From Streptomyces sp. NBC_01717 (GTDB lineage Bacteria > Actinomycetota > Actinomycetes > Streptomycetales > Streptomycetaceae), in NCBI RefSeq assembly GCF_036248255.1, contig NZ_CP109178.1:1-64000 (forward strand): DNA of 64,000 nucleotides, given 5' to 3'. Position numbers and translations under genes: made by a program. Shown here in pieces: positions 34,985-44,523 of the stretch; within the stretch, counting starts at the first letter, position 1, and each line of letters begins with the position of its first letter. The notes below the pieces were generated by a model. The model saw nothing but the letters and a program-made list of their open reading frames with translations. It did not search any database and had not been told where the DNA came from.

Positions 34985-35355
34985 CGTTCTACGGTTCGAC
35001 GAACGCCCGGGGCAGATGGGCGGGTGCCAGCAGGGCCTCGCGGGAGGCGCGGGCGGTGTCTGGGTCGCGCTCGTGGGCGTAGTTTTCGACGGCCGGATTG
35101 CCAACTGGATGTCGTGCACCAGTGCGTCGCCGGTGACAACGACGTCCCGGCCGCCGGGCTGTTCGACAAGAACGGACTGGTGGCCGGATGTGTGTCCGGC
35201 GTGGGAGGCAGGCCCCCGGCATCAGCCGATGCTCCCCGTGCACCTCGTCGAGCTGTCCCGGGTTCGACGACCCATTGCCACACCTGGTCCGACCGATCAA
35301 GGGCAGCTGTCTCTGCGTGCTGGACGAGGTAGCGGCCCTGGGGGAACAAGGGCGG
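34985..35355 (-). pseudogene. Metallo-beta-lactamase-fold hydrolase, C-terminal part, multiply frameshifted
   Basis: Three frames must be joined: LFPQGRYLVQHAETAALDRS then QVWQWVVEP, then QLDEVHGEHRLMPG, a switch through TPDTHPATSPFLSN, and NPAVENYAHERDPDTARASR EALLA. The order matches the latter half of MBL-fold hydrolases. At least two indels and the missing metal sites make it non-functional. Confidence 0.55.
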
Positions 35356-35405
35356 CTGTCGTCCTGACCCACCTGCACGAGGACCATGTGGGCTGGTCAA
35401 CGACA
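35356..35405 (+). pseudogene. Metallo-beta-lactamase metal-binding motif, on the opposite strand to the rest
   Basis: The plus strand encodes VVLTHLHEDHVGWST, the HxHxDH metal-binding signature of MBL-fold enzymes. It is directly adjacent to, but inverted relative to, the C-terminal part of an MBL gene. Confidence 0.5.
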
Positions 35406-35598
35406 GCTGCCGGGCGCAATGCACAGTCGTTGGTGGGGTTACGGTGGGCACATCAGTCACTGACTGTGGTCACTGTGTCAGGTCGGGTGCCATCGTCGGA
35501 GGTGACCCGCGTGGCACACGGTCACATGACTGATGTGCGCCAGGCCCGGTGGTCGCGCTTGGTTACCTACTTGGCCGCCGATGTTCCTTGGATGCTTC

Positions 35599-36051
35599 TC
35601 ACGAGCCACCGAGCAGGTACGAGGTCGCGGCATCCCAATCCAGGCTGTTCAGTTCCTCACCCATGGGGACAGCCGCGTCGGTGTCGTGTAGCCAATCCTC
35701 CAGACATTGGCGGTCCGCCTCAAAGAGGGCCGACATTCCGCGGGCCTGCAAGCGTATGCGCACCACCCACCGCTGCCTGATGCGCACTGGCCACACTTGC
35801 ACATCGCCGATCCCGCTGTTCTCTACAAGGCCCGAGTAGAGAAGTTGGCGGCAGACACGCCACATGACGGGTGGCTCGTCCTTCGGCAAAAAGGCGACAG
35901 TCACAACGAGGGGGTCGTCGGGATCGAAGCGAAAGTCTGCCTGTATCGGTCTCCGGAACGAACTCCAGAGCTGGTAGATGTCCAACGACAGCGGCGCCAC
36001 GCCCTGGCGCCCAAACTGCCGAGCCCGCGGGTCGTGCTGATTTTCGGTCAT
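35599..36051 (-). CDS. SsgA-like sporulation/cell-division protein
   Basis: 150 residues with the SALP pattern: IQADFRFDPDDPLVVTVAFL, VMWRVCRQLLYSGLVEN, IGDVQVWPVRIRQRWVVRI and ALFEADRQCLEDWLHDT. It has the same spacing of strands as the protein at 14536 but diverges strongly from it. SALPs control septation and spore-wall synthesis. The ATG at 36051 has a GGAAGGG about 12 bases upstream, rather far. Confidence 0.75.
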   Translation of the reverse strand: MTENQHDPRARQFGRQGVAPLSLDIYQLWSSFRRPIQADFRFDPDDPLVVTVAFLPKDEPPVMWRVCRQLLYSGLVENSGIGDVQVWPVRIRQRWVVRIRLQARGMSALFEADRQCLEDWLHDTDAAVPMGEELNSLDWDAATSYLLGGS

Positions 36052-36294
36052 AAGAGACGTGCCCTTCCGTGAGGTCTCCTCTTAGGCCCACGGTCGTCCA
36101 CCGGACACCTCAGGCACATCGGTCACCTGACTGAGCTTGTTCCGCTTTGACGTTTGCCGATGCCCCGGCAGCCGGCCAAGCCGCAGGACGTCCGGCCGGG
36201 ACCGCAGCGACGGAATCGACGTAGGCGCGGGCGACGAGTCCGGACCGGTGTCGCGCCTGGTTTGCCCGTTTATAGTCAAATTTGCGTGATAAGA

Positions 36295-36312
36295 CGTCAA
36301 AAGACGTTGACG
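36295..36312. promoter_or_regulatory. Inverted repeat in an A/T-rich patch
   Basis: CGTCAA (36295-36300) and TTGACG (36307-36312) flank AAGACG. The surrounding 36260-36312 is A/T-rich and contains TATAGT on the plus strand and TTGAC elements on the minus strand. A promoter/operator for the SsgA-like gene about 245 bp downstream is possible. Confidence 0.3.
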
Positions 36313-36411
36313 GAGAGCGCCGTCAGGTGGGCAGCGACGAACAAGGCTCGCGAACGCCCGAGAGCCGGGCCTGGAGAGGCCGGGCGTTGCACCGGCGGAA
36401 GGTGGACGGGT

Positions 36412-36462
36412 GTGCGGCACTACGACCTGGTGGTTCTGGGGGCGGGCAGCGGGAACATGGGA
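36412..36462 (+). pseudogene. Mycothione reductase, N-terminal stub
   Basis: The GTG at 36412 starts RHYDLVVLGAGSGNM, the FAD-binding GxGSGN start typical of mycothione reductases. Similarity ends after about 17 residues. The 300 bp that follow up to 36765 contain no supported gene. Confidence 0.5.
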
Positions 36463-36765
36463 AGGGTGCGCCGCCAGCGCTGCGCTTGAGTGTCGCGGCC
36501 GCAGGACAGCCCACGCACAGACCGGGCGGTGGCGACGGTACTGACGAAGCGTCACTACGTAATTACAGGACGGTTTGCAAGGCCATGCGCTGGACAGTAC
36601 GAGACGGGCAGGACAGGTCCAATGACCAGGGCCGCGGCTGCGCTCGGGCCTTGCCGCCAGCGTGCGTCACCTGCGTGCTTGTACAGGCGGGACAGCCGAG
36701 TCCAGGGCGTCGTCAGCGCCAGCCGGTCATAGCGACGCTGCTGGGCACCTCATCTCATGCAGTAG

Positions 36766-36811
36766 TTAGGTCATTTGGTCGATGCTTGTGACGGTCAGCG
36801 CTGCTTACCGT
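36766..36811 (+). promoter_or_regulatory. Promoter-like module of the alpha/beta hydrolase gene
   Basis: The box TTAGGTCATTTGGTCGATGC (36766-36785) is followed 20 nt later by TACCGT (36806-36811), 44 bp before the ATG. Box and spacing recur at 62526-62482 and 6975-6930. Confidence 0.5.
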
Positions 36812-36855
36812 GAGTCGTACTCGGAAGGCGTCCGAGACACAACAGGAGCGATCAC

Positions 36856-37545
36856 ATGAGCACAGTGAAGAACATCGTTCTCGTGCATGGAGGGTTCGTT
36901 GATGGTTCCGGCTGGCAGCCGGTCTACCACATCCTTACCCGTGACGGCTTCAACGTCAGCGTTGTACAGAACCCGACTCACACCCTCGAGGGTGACGTCA
37001 CAGCCACTCACCAGGTCCTCGATGTCCAGGACGGGCCGGTTGTGCTGGTTGGCCACTCCTACGGCGGGGCCGTGATCACCGAGGCCGGCCGTCACGAGAG
37101 TGTTGCGGCGCTCGTCTACATCGCCGCCTTCGCGCCGGACAAGGGCGAGTCGGTCAACACTCTCCTCGCCGACCCGCTGCCCGGGGCCCCCGTTCCCCCG
37201 ATCCTGCCGCCCCGTGACGGTTTCCTCTTCCTGGACCGTGAGAAGTTCGCTGCCACGTTCGCGGGGGATGTAGCACCCGAGGAGGCCCAGTTCATGGCCG
37301 ACTCCCAGGTGCCCTGGGGCGTGGATGCGCTCGGCGGCGTGGTCACCGAGGCTGCCTGGCGCGCCAAGCCGAGCTGGTACCTCGTGCCGGGTGACGACAG
37401 GATGATTCCTCCGCCTGCGCAGCGGGCGATGGCCGAGCGGGCCGGAGCCACCGTGCAAGAGGTCCCCGGAAGCCACGCCATCTACGTCTCCCAGCCGGAG
37501 GCTGTGGCGGATCTGATCAAGCGGGCTGCCACCCACCAGGCGTAG
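36856..37545 (+). CDS. Alpha/beta hydrolase (cytosolic)
   Basis: 229 residues of the small alpha/beta hydrolase type. The oxyanion region is NIVLVHGGFVDGSGWQPVY, the nucleophile elbow VVLVGHSYGGAVITEAG, with the acid in YLVPGDDRMIPPPAQ and the catalytic His in VPGSHAIYVSQPE. All catalytic elements are present. The ATG has AGGAG eight bases upstream. A decayed paralogue with the same promoter-like module lies at 61858-62436. The substrate is unknown. Confidence 0.85.
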   Translation: MSTVKNIVLVHGGFVDGSGWQPVYHILTRDGFNVSVVQNPTHTLEGDVTATHQVLDVQDGPVVLVGHSYGGAVITEAGRHESVAALVYIAAFAPDKGESVNTLLADPLPGAPVPPILPPRDGFLFLDREKFAATFAGDVAPEEAQFMADSQVPWGVDALGGVVTEAAWRAKPSWYLVPGDDRMIPPPAQRAMAERAGATVQEVPGSHAIYVSQPEAVADLIKRAATHQA

Positions 37546-37812
37546 TCCGTCACAGTCTGGCGCTGCCCAGCAAAGGCATCGTCCGAAGCGTCCCCTACCT
37601 CTTGTTCCGAGATCACTCAGCAGGCGGTAGGAGCATCAATCCTGCTTCACAGCAGGAATCGTGCCACGCAATTCTGAATGCGCGTGAAGCGCTCGCGAAT
37701 CCTCATGGAATTCGCGTTATGGCTGCATGTCATACGTCCACGCCGCGCAGTGCTGGTCGCTGCGTGAGCTGGGCGGAGCCACCACCACCACAAGAGAAGA
37801 AGGTCCTGGTAC

Positions 37813-38658
37813 ATGCATAAGAAGAAGAAGACCCTGCGCCGCGGGATAATTGCCGCTGGTGCCGCCGCCACCGCGGCGGCTGCCGTTCTGGTGTCGACGG
37901 CTTCCGCTGCTCCGGCGCCCCTGCAGCTCCACACGGATGCCGCCAAGCCGACCGTTGTGCTCGTGCACGGCGCCTGGGCGGACGCCTCTGGCTGGAACGG
38001 TGTCAGTGAGCGTCTGCAGGACGATGGGTATCGGGTCGTAGCCCCGGCCAACCCGCTGCGCGGCGTGGCCAACGACTCGTCCTACATCGCCAGCGTCCTG
38101 AAGTCGATCGAGGGCCCGATCGTCCTGGTCGGACACTCCTACGGTGGCACCGTCATCACCAACGCCGCGGCGGGCAACCCGAACGTCAAGGCGCTCGTCT
38201 ACGTCGCCGCGTTCGTCCCCGACAAGGGAGAACTCCAGGGCGACCTGCTGGGCAAGTTCCCCGGCAGCGAGATCCCGGACGCGATCAACCCGGTGCCGTA
38301 CTCCACCGCCGACGGAACGACCGGAACCGATCTGTACCTGAAGGCCGACAAGTTCCGCAGTGCGTTCGCCGGCGACCTGCCGGTCTCCACCACCCGTTTG
38401 ATGGAGGCCTCGCAGCGCCCGTTCACCGCTGCCGGGTTCGAGGAGTCGACAACGGCCGCCGCCTGGCACGACATCCCGTCCTTCGGGCTCGTCGCCGGGG
38501 CGGACAAGGCGATCCCGCCGGCCCTCGAGCGCTTCGAGTACGAGCGGGCCGGCGCCAAGAAGGTCGTGGAGGTCCCCGGGGCTTCCCACGTCGTCTTCAT
38601 CAGCCACCCGGGCATCACCACCAAGCTCATCGAGCAGGCGGACGCTGCCACCCGCTGA
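37813..38658 (+). CDS. Secreted alpha/beta hydrolase
   Basis: 281 residues with a basic N-terminus and hydrophobic segment (KKKKTLRRGIIAAGAAATAA ... ASAAPAP), indicating export. The hydrolase domain has VVLVHGAWADASGWNGV, the nucleophile elbow VLVGHSYGGTVITNAA, acid region LVAGADKAIPP and catalytic His in VPGASHVVFISHP. It is a paralogue of the preceding gene with a signal peptide added; a separate promoter is likely given the 267-bp gap. A strong terminator follows. Confidence 0.85.
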   Translation: MHKKKKTLRRGIIAAGAAATAAAAVLVSTASAAPAPLQLHTDAAKPTVVLVHGAWADASGWNGVSERLQDDGYRVVAPANPLRGVANDSSYIASVLKSIEGPIVLVGHSYGGTVITNAAAGNPNVKALVYVAAFVPDKGELQGDLLGKFPGSEIPDAINPVPYSTADGTTGTDLYLKADKFRSAFAGDLPVSTTRLMEASQRPFTAAGFEESTTAAAWHDIPSFGLVAGADKAIPPALERFEYERAGAKKVVEVPGASHVVFISHPGITTKLIEQADAATR

Positions 38659-38728
38659 CCACCCCTGAGCGGCATGACCCTGACGGGTGCAACTGGCAGG
38701 GCCATCCGATTCACCGGGTGTCAGCAGC

Positions 38729-38762
38729 CAGGCGTGGGGCCGGAAACCCGGCCCCACGCCTG
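38729..38762 (+). terminator. Hairpin, 15-bp stem with AAAC loop
   Basis: CAGGCGTGGGGCCGG (38729-38743) pairs with CCGGCCCCACGCCTG (38748-38762). It lies 70 bp after the secreted hydrolase stop. Confidence 0.8.
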
Positions 38763-39399
38763 TACGCGCTGCTGCCCCCCTGCACAGCCGCTTGACGCCT
38801 CGGTGTCACAGGACATGCACCACACCCTTGGCGCTGATCGATGCCGGCGACGGAGCCTGTACGGTCCTCGGCTCTGTTCTCTTACTCGTGGTAACGGTGC
38901 GTGGTGGTCACTGACGGAGGATGCGGTGGCGGAGGAGGCCAGACCCCGGCCACCGCTGCGGTGACCGACCCCGTTGCCACTACCACGGTCCACGGTCCGG
39001 ATGTGTTGTTCCCGGTCCGCAGACTGTTCGGCCGCCGTGAGCAGGTCATTCCCCATGGTGCTTTCAACGTCTACAGACCCTGTGCCCGTCGTCAGACATC
39101 GGCTGCCACGAGCAGCGGATGCCTTTAGAGGAGCAGCAATTGCCTCACTGGTTCGCACACCTACAGCACACTGCCCGGAGTGGGATTTCAACGCTCGGTC
39201 CAGGCACCGGACGACATCGGTACCGAGGCGCCGAAGACGAACGAGATCCGCATGAGGGCGATGCGAGCGCCGAGTTCCGCGGCCACCGCTGGGTCAGTGA
39301 AGCGTCCCTCACCGCACGCAGCATGGATCCCTACAGCTGGACCGACCAGCCTGCGCCCCGGACCGGCAACGAAGAAGACCGTTTTCCTGGGAGCGGCCA
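38763..39399. other. Gene-free interval
   Basis: No supported gene on either strand; no strong repeats seen. Confidence 0.4.
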
Positions 39400-39744
39400 G
39401 GGGGCTCGCGGCACTTCGCCAACGACCTAGATGGGTGCTTCGAGCGGGACGTGCTGACCCTCCTAGACCCGATGTATCGCGCCGCGGTGTGCATGACGGG
39501 AAGCCCGGCCGTGGCAGAAGAGCTGGAACTGGAGACTTTCGGGCGGGCCTACATCGGTTTTCGGGAGATGCTTCCCGGGGCAGACCGAAAGCTCTGGCTC
39601 TACCGCATCCTCGCCGGCACCTACATCGACATCCGCCGCGAGCAGTACAGCCATCCGAGCGGCAACAGGTGGCAGAAGACTGACCCTTATCACCACGCCA
39701 CCTGGGGCGAGGGGGACTGTCCAATCAACGGGTCTGGCCCGTAG
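39400..39744 (+). pseudogene. ECF sigma factor region 2 fragment
   Basis: From about 39430 the frame reads DVLTLLDPMYRAAVCMTGSP, then TFGRAYIGFREMLPGADRKL and WLYRILAGTYIDIRREQ. This matches sigma-70 region 2 of the SigR/SigH type (LYRAAxRMTxNPxDAEDLVQ ... AWLYRILTNTYI), but with the usual DAEDLVQET degenerated to VAEELELET. Region 4 is missing. A stop follows non-homologous sequence at 39744. It is probably inactive. Confidence 0.5.
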
Positions 39745-39833
39745 TCGGTGGTGACGCTGGGTGTCCGTCAGGGCAGGAGCTCTGATGCCCTTTGCGTCCA
39801 TTGGTGGCCCGGTAAATTGACTCACCGCGTTGA

Positions 39834-39854
39834 TAGGCAAAAACGAAATGCCTA
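39834..39854. promoter_or_regulatory. Inverted repeat upstream of the cyd operon
   Basis: TAGGCA (39834-39839) and TGCCTA (39849-39854) flank an A-rich 9-nt spacer, about 235 bp upstream of cydA in an A/T-rich patch. I do not see a clear Rex-type TGTGAAC-N3-TTCACA site. The rest of 39745-40089 is leader sequence without a gene. Confidence 0.35.
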
Positions 39855-40089
39855 AACGGCTGTTGCGAAAACTCCCTAAATCACCGGCATTGCAGGTCAG
39901 ATGCACTCCTCACAGGTCGCCACGTGAAAGCGCGAGGCTAGGGTCACCTCATGAGACGGCCGATTCCGGTCGCTTCCCCTCATGCACGGCGGCGTCCCAG
40001 CCGTTGCCCCGGGCTACACAACGGGCGGGTCCGTTTCGATCCTTACCGCCAGGGCTACCTACCCCCGAAATCGACGGAAAGGAGACTCC

Positions 40090-41454
40090 GTGGCCACGCC
40101 CGCAGTGGTGGAGATCTCTCGATGGCAATTCGCCATCACCGCAGTGTTTCATATGAGCTTTCCCGCACTGACTGTCGGACTCTCCCTCTTCCTGGCGGTG
40201 ATGTACACGGTCTACGTCAGGACCGAAAATCCGCTGTACCTTCAGATATTTCGTTTCTGGAAGAAGATATTCGCGGTCGGATTCGGCCTCGGTGTGGTCG
40301 CCGGAACCGTCATGACCTTCGAATTCGGTCTCAACTGGGGAAGTTACGCCCATGCTGTCGGGCCGATCCTCGGTGTCACGATCGGCATGGAGGTCATCAC
40401 GGCCTTCTTTCTGGAGGCCGGGTTCATCGGCATCATGCTGTACGGCGACGGAAGGGTGCGCCCCCGTACCATGGCGTTCGCCTGCTGGATGATCGTCGTC
40501 GGCACCCTGCTGTCCACGACATGGATCCTGTCGGCCAACAGCTGGATGCAGGATCCCGTGGGCTTCACCGAGGTCAAGGGCCAGTTCTGGGCAAGCGACT
40601 GGTGGCACGTGCTGTTCAACCCGGCGTTCTCCTACAGGTACCCGCACATCCTGCTTGCCGTGCTGATCAGCGCCTGCTGGTTCATCGGCGGGATCGCCGC
40701 CTGGTACCTGGTCAAGCAGCGGGCGCTGCCTTTCGCACGCCGCACCCTCTCCATCGCCCTCGGAGTGCTGGCCATCCTGATGCCCGTACAGCTGTACGTG
40801 GGAGACGCGACCGCTGCGTTCATGGGCGCGCACCAGCCAGCGAAGCTCCAGGCCTTCGAGGGCAACTGGAAGACCGACAACAACGGCTACAACCTGCTCG
40901 TGGTGCCGAACACTGACAAGGGCGAGAACGAGCTCCATGTCGAGATACCTCACCTGGGCGCCGTCATCGGCAAGGATCTGACCGGCCAGGCGAACGTCCC
41001 CGGGCTACTGCAGACGCCGAAGGCCGATCGCCCCAACATGTGGTCGGCTTTTTACGGCTTCCGGGCGATGTACTTCACCGCTCTGGCGATGTTCGCCATG
41101 GCCTTCGCCGGAGTGGTGCTGCGGCTGCGCGGCAGGCTGTACACCGCCCGGCGGTTCCACCGGCTGATGGTCTGGATGGCCCCCGCCGGTGTCATAGCGA
41201 TCAGCGGCGGCTGGATCACGGCGGAGACCGGCCGGCAGCCTTGGGTCGTCTATGGCCTGATCCGCACCAGTGACGCCGTCTCCCATCTCTCACTCGGCGC
41301 GGCGATCGCCAGCCTCATCGGCTTCGTCGGCGTCTACGCGCTGCTGCTTGGGCTGTGGATCCGCTACATCGTCCGCACAGTGCGGACCGGCCCCGAACAC
41401 CTGGTGGCGGACGTTGGTCCCACCATCAACCCGACCGAGGTGGGCCATGCTTGA
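40090..41454 (+). CDS. cydA: Cytochrome bd oxidase subunit I
   Basis: 454 residues, the haem-bearing quinol oxidase subunit. Candidate haem ligands and signatures are visible: His in ITAVFHMSFPALTVG, the Glu pair in GMEVITAFFLEAGFIGIMLY, His in YRYPHILLAVL, and the late GGWITAETGRQPWVVYG motif with its Arg-Gln-Pro-Trp. The quinol-binding Q-loop is short, as in actinobacteria, which explains the length relative to the ~520 residues of E. coli CydA. The GTG at 40090 has AAAGGAG six bases upstream. It overlaps cydB by eight bases. Confidence 0.95.
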   Translation: MATPAVVEISRWQFAITAVFHMSFPALTVGLSLFLAVMYTVYVRTENPLYLQIFRFWKKIFAVGFGLGVVAGTVMTFEFGLNWGSYAHAVGPILGVTIGMEVITAFFLEAGFIGIMLYGDGRVRPRTMAFACWMIVVGTLLSTTWILSANSWMQDPVGFTEVKGQFWASDWWHVLFNPAFSYRYPHILLAVLISACWFIGGIAAWYLVKQRALPFARRTLSIALGVLAILMPVQLYVGDATAAFMGAHQPAKLQAFEGNWKTDNNGYNLLVVPNTDKGENELHVEIPHLGAVIGKDLTGQANVPGLLQTPKADRPNMWSAFYGFRAMYFTALAMFAMAFAGVVLRLRGRLYTARRFHRLMVWMAPAGVIAISGGWITAETGRQPWVVYGLIRTSDAVSHLSLGAAIASLIGFVGVYALLLGLWIRYIVRTVRTGPEHLVADVGPTINPTEVGHA

Positions 41455-42748
41455 GTACACGTCATACGCCTTGGTCCTGTTCGCGCTCGGTGCCTATCTG
41501 CTGCTCGACGGATACGACCTGGGCATCGGCATCCTGAGCCTGCTCGACCGCAGCGACCGGCGGCGCAAGGAGTACAACGAGCTGATCGCCACCGCCTGGG
41601 ACGCCAACGAGAGTTGGATCATTCTGGCCGCAGTGGCGTTGTGGGCGGGCCTGCCCGGTGTCTACGCCACCGTGCTGCCCGGCGTCTACCTGCCGCTCGT
41701 GGTCATGCTGCTGGCCTTCGTGCTGCGCGGCGCGGCCATCGAGCTGCAGAGCGTCGCCCCCGGCTACCGGCGCGGCTGGGGGCTCGTCTTCGGGCTCTCC
41801 TCCCTGGTCACCTCGCTGTGCCAAGGGCTCGTGATCGGAGCCGTCCTGTCCGGGCTGCCCCATCGCGGTGGGGTGTTCACCGGGGGCACCTTCGACTGGT
41901 TCACGCCGTACAGCGTGCTTTGTGCCCTGGGGCTGGCGGCCGTGCATCTGCTGGCCGGCGCCGCATGGCTGCAGGACAAGACTGTGGGGACCGCCCACCA
42001 CCGGGCGGGCCGGCTGGGTCGGCCGCTGCTTCTGACGGTCGCGGCGGCCGGCGTGGTCCTGGCGCTCGGGCTCTCGCTCGCCGACCCGCAGCGCTTCCGT
42101 TTTGACGAGCCGCTCCGCACAACCCTGTTCGGCCTGGCCGTGGCCGCCGCCGTGGTCTGCGGGGCCATCGCGTGGTACGGATTCGGCCGCCGACCCGACT
42201 GGCGTCCGTTCGCCGCCGTGGCCGGTTTGGAGGCGTCGGGTCTGCTCGCGCTCGTGGCCGCCACCGCGCCCGTCGTCGTCCCTCCCGACCTGACCGTGCA
42301 CGCCGCGGCCAGCCCTCACGGGTCGCAGCTGTTCCTGCTCATCGGGGTGGGCGGGTGCATGCCGGTCGTGCTGGCGTACAACATCTACGCGTGGTGGGTC
42401 TTCCGCGGGAAGTTGACCCAGTCGGCGGGCCTCACCGACCAGTCACCGGCCCTCACCGACTCCGTCGGCCCGTCCGACACCACCGGCGAGGAACACACCG
42501 CTGACGCGCCGGTGTCGCGTGTGCCCGGCGACGGTCCGCGTGCGGCCGTCGTCGTCCGGCGTGTGCTGTTGACGCTCCTCGCCGTTGCGGTGGCGGCCGT
42601 CTCGCAGGACATCTTCGGTGGCGTGGCCACGTGGATCGATCCGACCGGGATCGCGGTGTTCTCTGTCACCGCACTCGCCGTATGGATTCGAGCCGACCGC
42701 CGCTCCGCATCCGCCGGCGAATTCGATCTCCGGGCAGCCGAACGATGA
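41447..42748 (+). CDS. cydB: Cytochrome bd oxidase subunit II, with C-terminal extension
   Basis: 433 residues. The start MLEYTSYALVLFALGAYLLL DGYDLGIGIL and WDANESWIILAAVALWAGLP are diagnostic CydB. The conserved body ends at YNIYAWWVFRGKL (about residue 320). About 110 further residues follow: a Ser/Thr/Asp-rich linker and two more hydrophobic segments (VLLTLLAVAVAAVSQDIFGG; GIAVFSVTALAVWI). Typical CydB proteins end soon after the YNxYxxWVFRGK motif, so this extension is unusual. It overlaps cydD by an ATGA. Confidence 0.95.
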   Translation: MLEYTSYALVLFALGAYLLLDGYDLGIGILSLLDRSDRRRKEYNELIATAWDANESWIILAAVALWAGLPGVYATVLPGVYLPLVVMLLAFVLRGAAIELQSVAPGYRRGWGLVFGLSSLVTSLCQGLVIGAVLSGLPHRGGVFTGGTFDWFTPYSVLCALGLAAVHLLAGAAWLQDKTVGTAHHRAGRLGRPLLLTVAAAGVVLALGLSLADPQRFRFDEPLRTTLFGLAVAAAVVCGAIAWYGFGRRPDWRPFAAVAGLEASGLLALVAATAPVVVPPDLTVHAAASPHGSQLFLLIGVGGCMPVVLAYNIYAWWVFRGKLTQSAGLTDQSPALTDSVGPSDTTGEEHTADAPVSRVPGDGPRAAVVVRRVLLTLLAVAVAAVSQDIFGGVATWIDPTGIAVFSVTALAVWIRADRRSASAGEFDLRAAER

Positions 42749-44523
42749 ACGACATTTCCGACCAACTCGCCAGGCTGGGCCGCGACGACGACGGTCAGCA
42801 ACAGACTGCCCGGCTACTCACCGCATGGGCTTCCGTCGGCGAACCGGCGTTCCGGCGAGCCGGCACCCTGCGCGGGCTCGCGGCCACGGGCCATGTCCTG
42901 TGGGCCGCGGGCCTGGGCTGGGCGGCCCAGGCCGCACTGCGCTCCCAGCACCAAGGCGTGGCGCTGGCTCCGGTGCTCAGCAGTGTGGCCATGGTCGCCG
43001 CCGGGCTGATGCTGCGCGGGCTCCTGCTCGTGGTGGCCGACCGGGTGGCCGACGACGGAGCGGCCGCGGTCCAAGACCATCTGCGCGCCCGACTGCTCCG
43101 GGCCGCGCTGCCCACGACGGGCGCGCCGTCCGAGGAGGTGTCAGACGCCGCTCTCGGCGAGGCACTCGACAGCGAGGTGAACCGGCTGACCGGTTGGCTG
43201 ACGACCTACGTCCCCGCCCGGCGGTCGATGCTGCTGGGAAGCGGCATCGTGCTGGCCTCCATCGCGGCCGGCAGTTGGACCGTCGCACTGGTGCTGGTGC
43301 TGGCTACCCCGCTGCTGCCCGTCAACCTCAAGGTCATCGGCATGGGCACCCGCGTCGCCGTGCACGCCCAGCTCACCGCCACACGGACACTGAGCACCCG
43401 TCTGCTGGACCGGCTGCGCGGACTGCCCACGCTCGTCGGCCTGGGAGCCGGCGAGGAGGCGGTGCGCGCCACCGAGGCCGACGACCGGGAACTGGCCGCG
43501 CGTACCCGCACCGTCCTGCGGGTGGCCTTCCTCTCGACCGCCTGGATCGAGCTCCTCATCACCGTGGCCATGGCCGTCGTCGCCACGTACTGCGGCCTCG
43601 CCCTGCTCGGTTACCTGGACCTGCCGGTGGTGCCATCCACCATGAGCCTGGACACCGCACTGTTCGTGCTCGTCCTGACCCCGGTGTACTTCGCCCCCGC
43701 CCGGGAGCTCGCCCGCGGCTACCATGCCCGCGCCGAGGCTGCCGCGGCGGCCGAACTGATCGCGGAGATCATCGACGCGGCCCCGGACGCATCGGCTGGT
43801 GGTCCCGTGACCGACGTGCCCGTCGTTCGTCATCCGAGTCGACCCAGCCCGGCCGGTGTCATCCTGGAGGCAGTAGAGGTGCGGTACCCGGGCAGGGACG
43901 AGGCCGCCCTGGACGACGTCACCCTGACGGTGCGCCCAGGTTCGGTCCTGGCCATCAGCGGGCCCAGCGGCGCGGGCAAGACCACCCTGCTCTCCGTGGC
44001 TGCGGGCCTACGCGCCCCGGACCGCGGGCGGTGCCTGCACATCGTGAGTTCCGGCACCCGGCTGGCCTCCCCGGCCGCCACGGCATGGGCCGGCCAGCCC
44101 TCCTACCTCCTGCCGGGCACGCTGCGGGACAACCTGCTGCTGGCCCGGCCCGACGCCGGCGCCGATGCCGATGAGCAACTGACCGCGGCATTCGCCTTTT
44201 TGGGCTTCGAGGACCTGCTGGCCACACTCCCCCAAGGCCTGGCGACCCAGATCGGGGAGCGCGGCTGGGGGCTGTCCTCGGGGCAGATGCAGCAACTGGT
44301 GCTGGTCCGCGTACTGCTGCACAAATCTCCGCTGCTGTGCCTGGACGAACCCACCGCGCATCTGGACCCGGACGGCGAGGCCCGCGTCATCGCGGCCATA
44401 CGGACGCTCGCGCGCAGCCGCACCGTGGTCGTCACCACCCACAGTCCCGCGCTGCTCGACGTCGCGGACGACGTCGTGCAGTTGAGCCGGGGACGGCTGA
44501 CCGGGACCGGGAGAACGCTGTGA
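42745..44523 (+). CDS. cydD: ABC exporter subunit for cytochrome bd assembly
   Basis: 592 residues: an N-terminal six-helix exporter domain and a nucleotide-binding domain with Walker A (ISGPSGAGKTTLLSVAAGL), signature GLSSGQMQQLVLVR (a variant of LSGGQ), Walker B (SPLLCLDEPTAHLDPDGE) and the switch His (VVVTTHSPALL). CydDC exports reductant such as cysteine or glutathione and is required for cytochrome bd assembly. Start and stop overlap the neighbouring genes by four bases. Confidence 0.9.
   Translation: MNDISDQLARLGRDDDGQQQTARLLTAWASVGEPAFRRAGTLRGLAATGHVLWAAGLGWAAQAALRSQHQGVALAPVLSSVAMVAAGLMLRGLLLVVADRVADDGAAAVQDHLRARLLRAALPTTGAPSEEVSDAALGEALDSEVNRLTGWLTTYVPARRSMLLGSGIVLASIAAGSWTVALVLVLATPLLPVNLKVIGMGTRVAVHAQLTATRTLSTRLLDRLRGLPTLVGLGAGEEAVRATEADDRELAARTRTVLRVAFLSTAWIELLITVAMAVVATYCGLALLGYLDLPVVPSTMSLDTALFVLVLTPVYFAPARELARGYHARAEAAAAAELIAEIIDAAPDASAGGPVTDVPVVRHPSRPSPAGVILEAVEVRYPGRDEAALDDVTLTVRPGSVLAISGPSGAGKTTLLSVAAGLRAPDRGRCLHIVSSGTRLASPAATAWAGQPSYLLPGTLRDNLLLARPDAGADADEQLTAAFAFLGFEDLLATLPQGLATQIGERGWGLSSGQMQQLVLVRVLLHKSPLLCLDEPTAHLDPDGEARVIAAIRTLARSRTVVVTTHSPALLDVADDVVQLSRGRLTGTGRTL

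Noticed and set aside
39744..40089. Rex operator upstream of cydA
   Set aside because: No TGTGAAC-N3-TTCACA-like sequence could be found; only a weaker TAGGCA/TGCCTA dyad is present.
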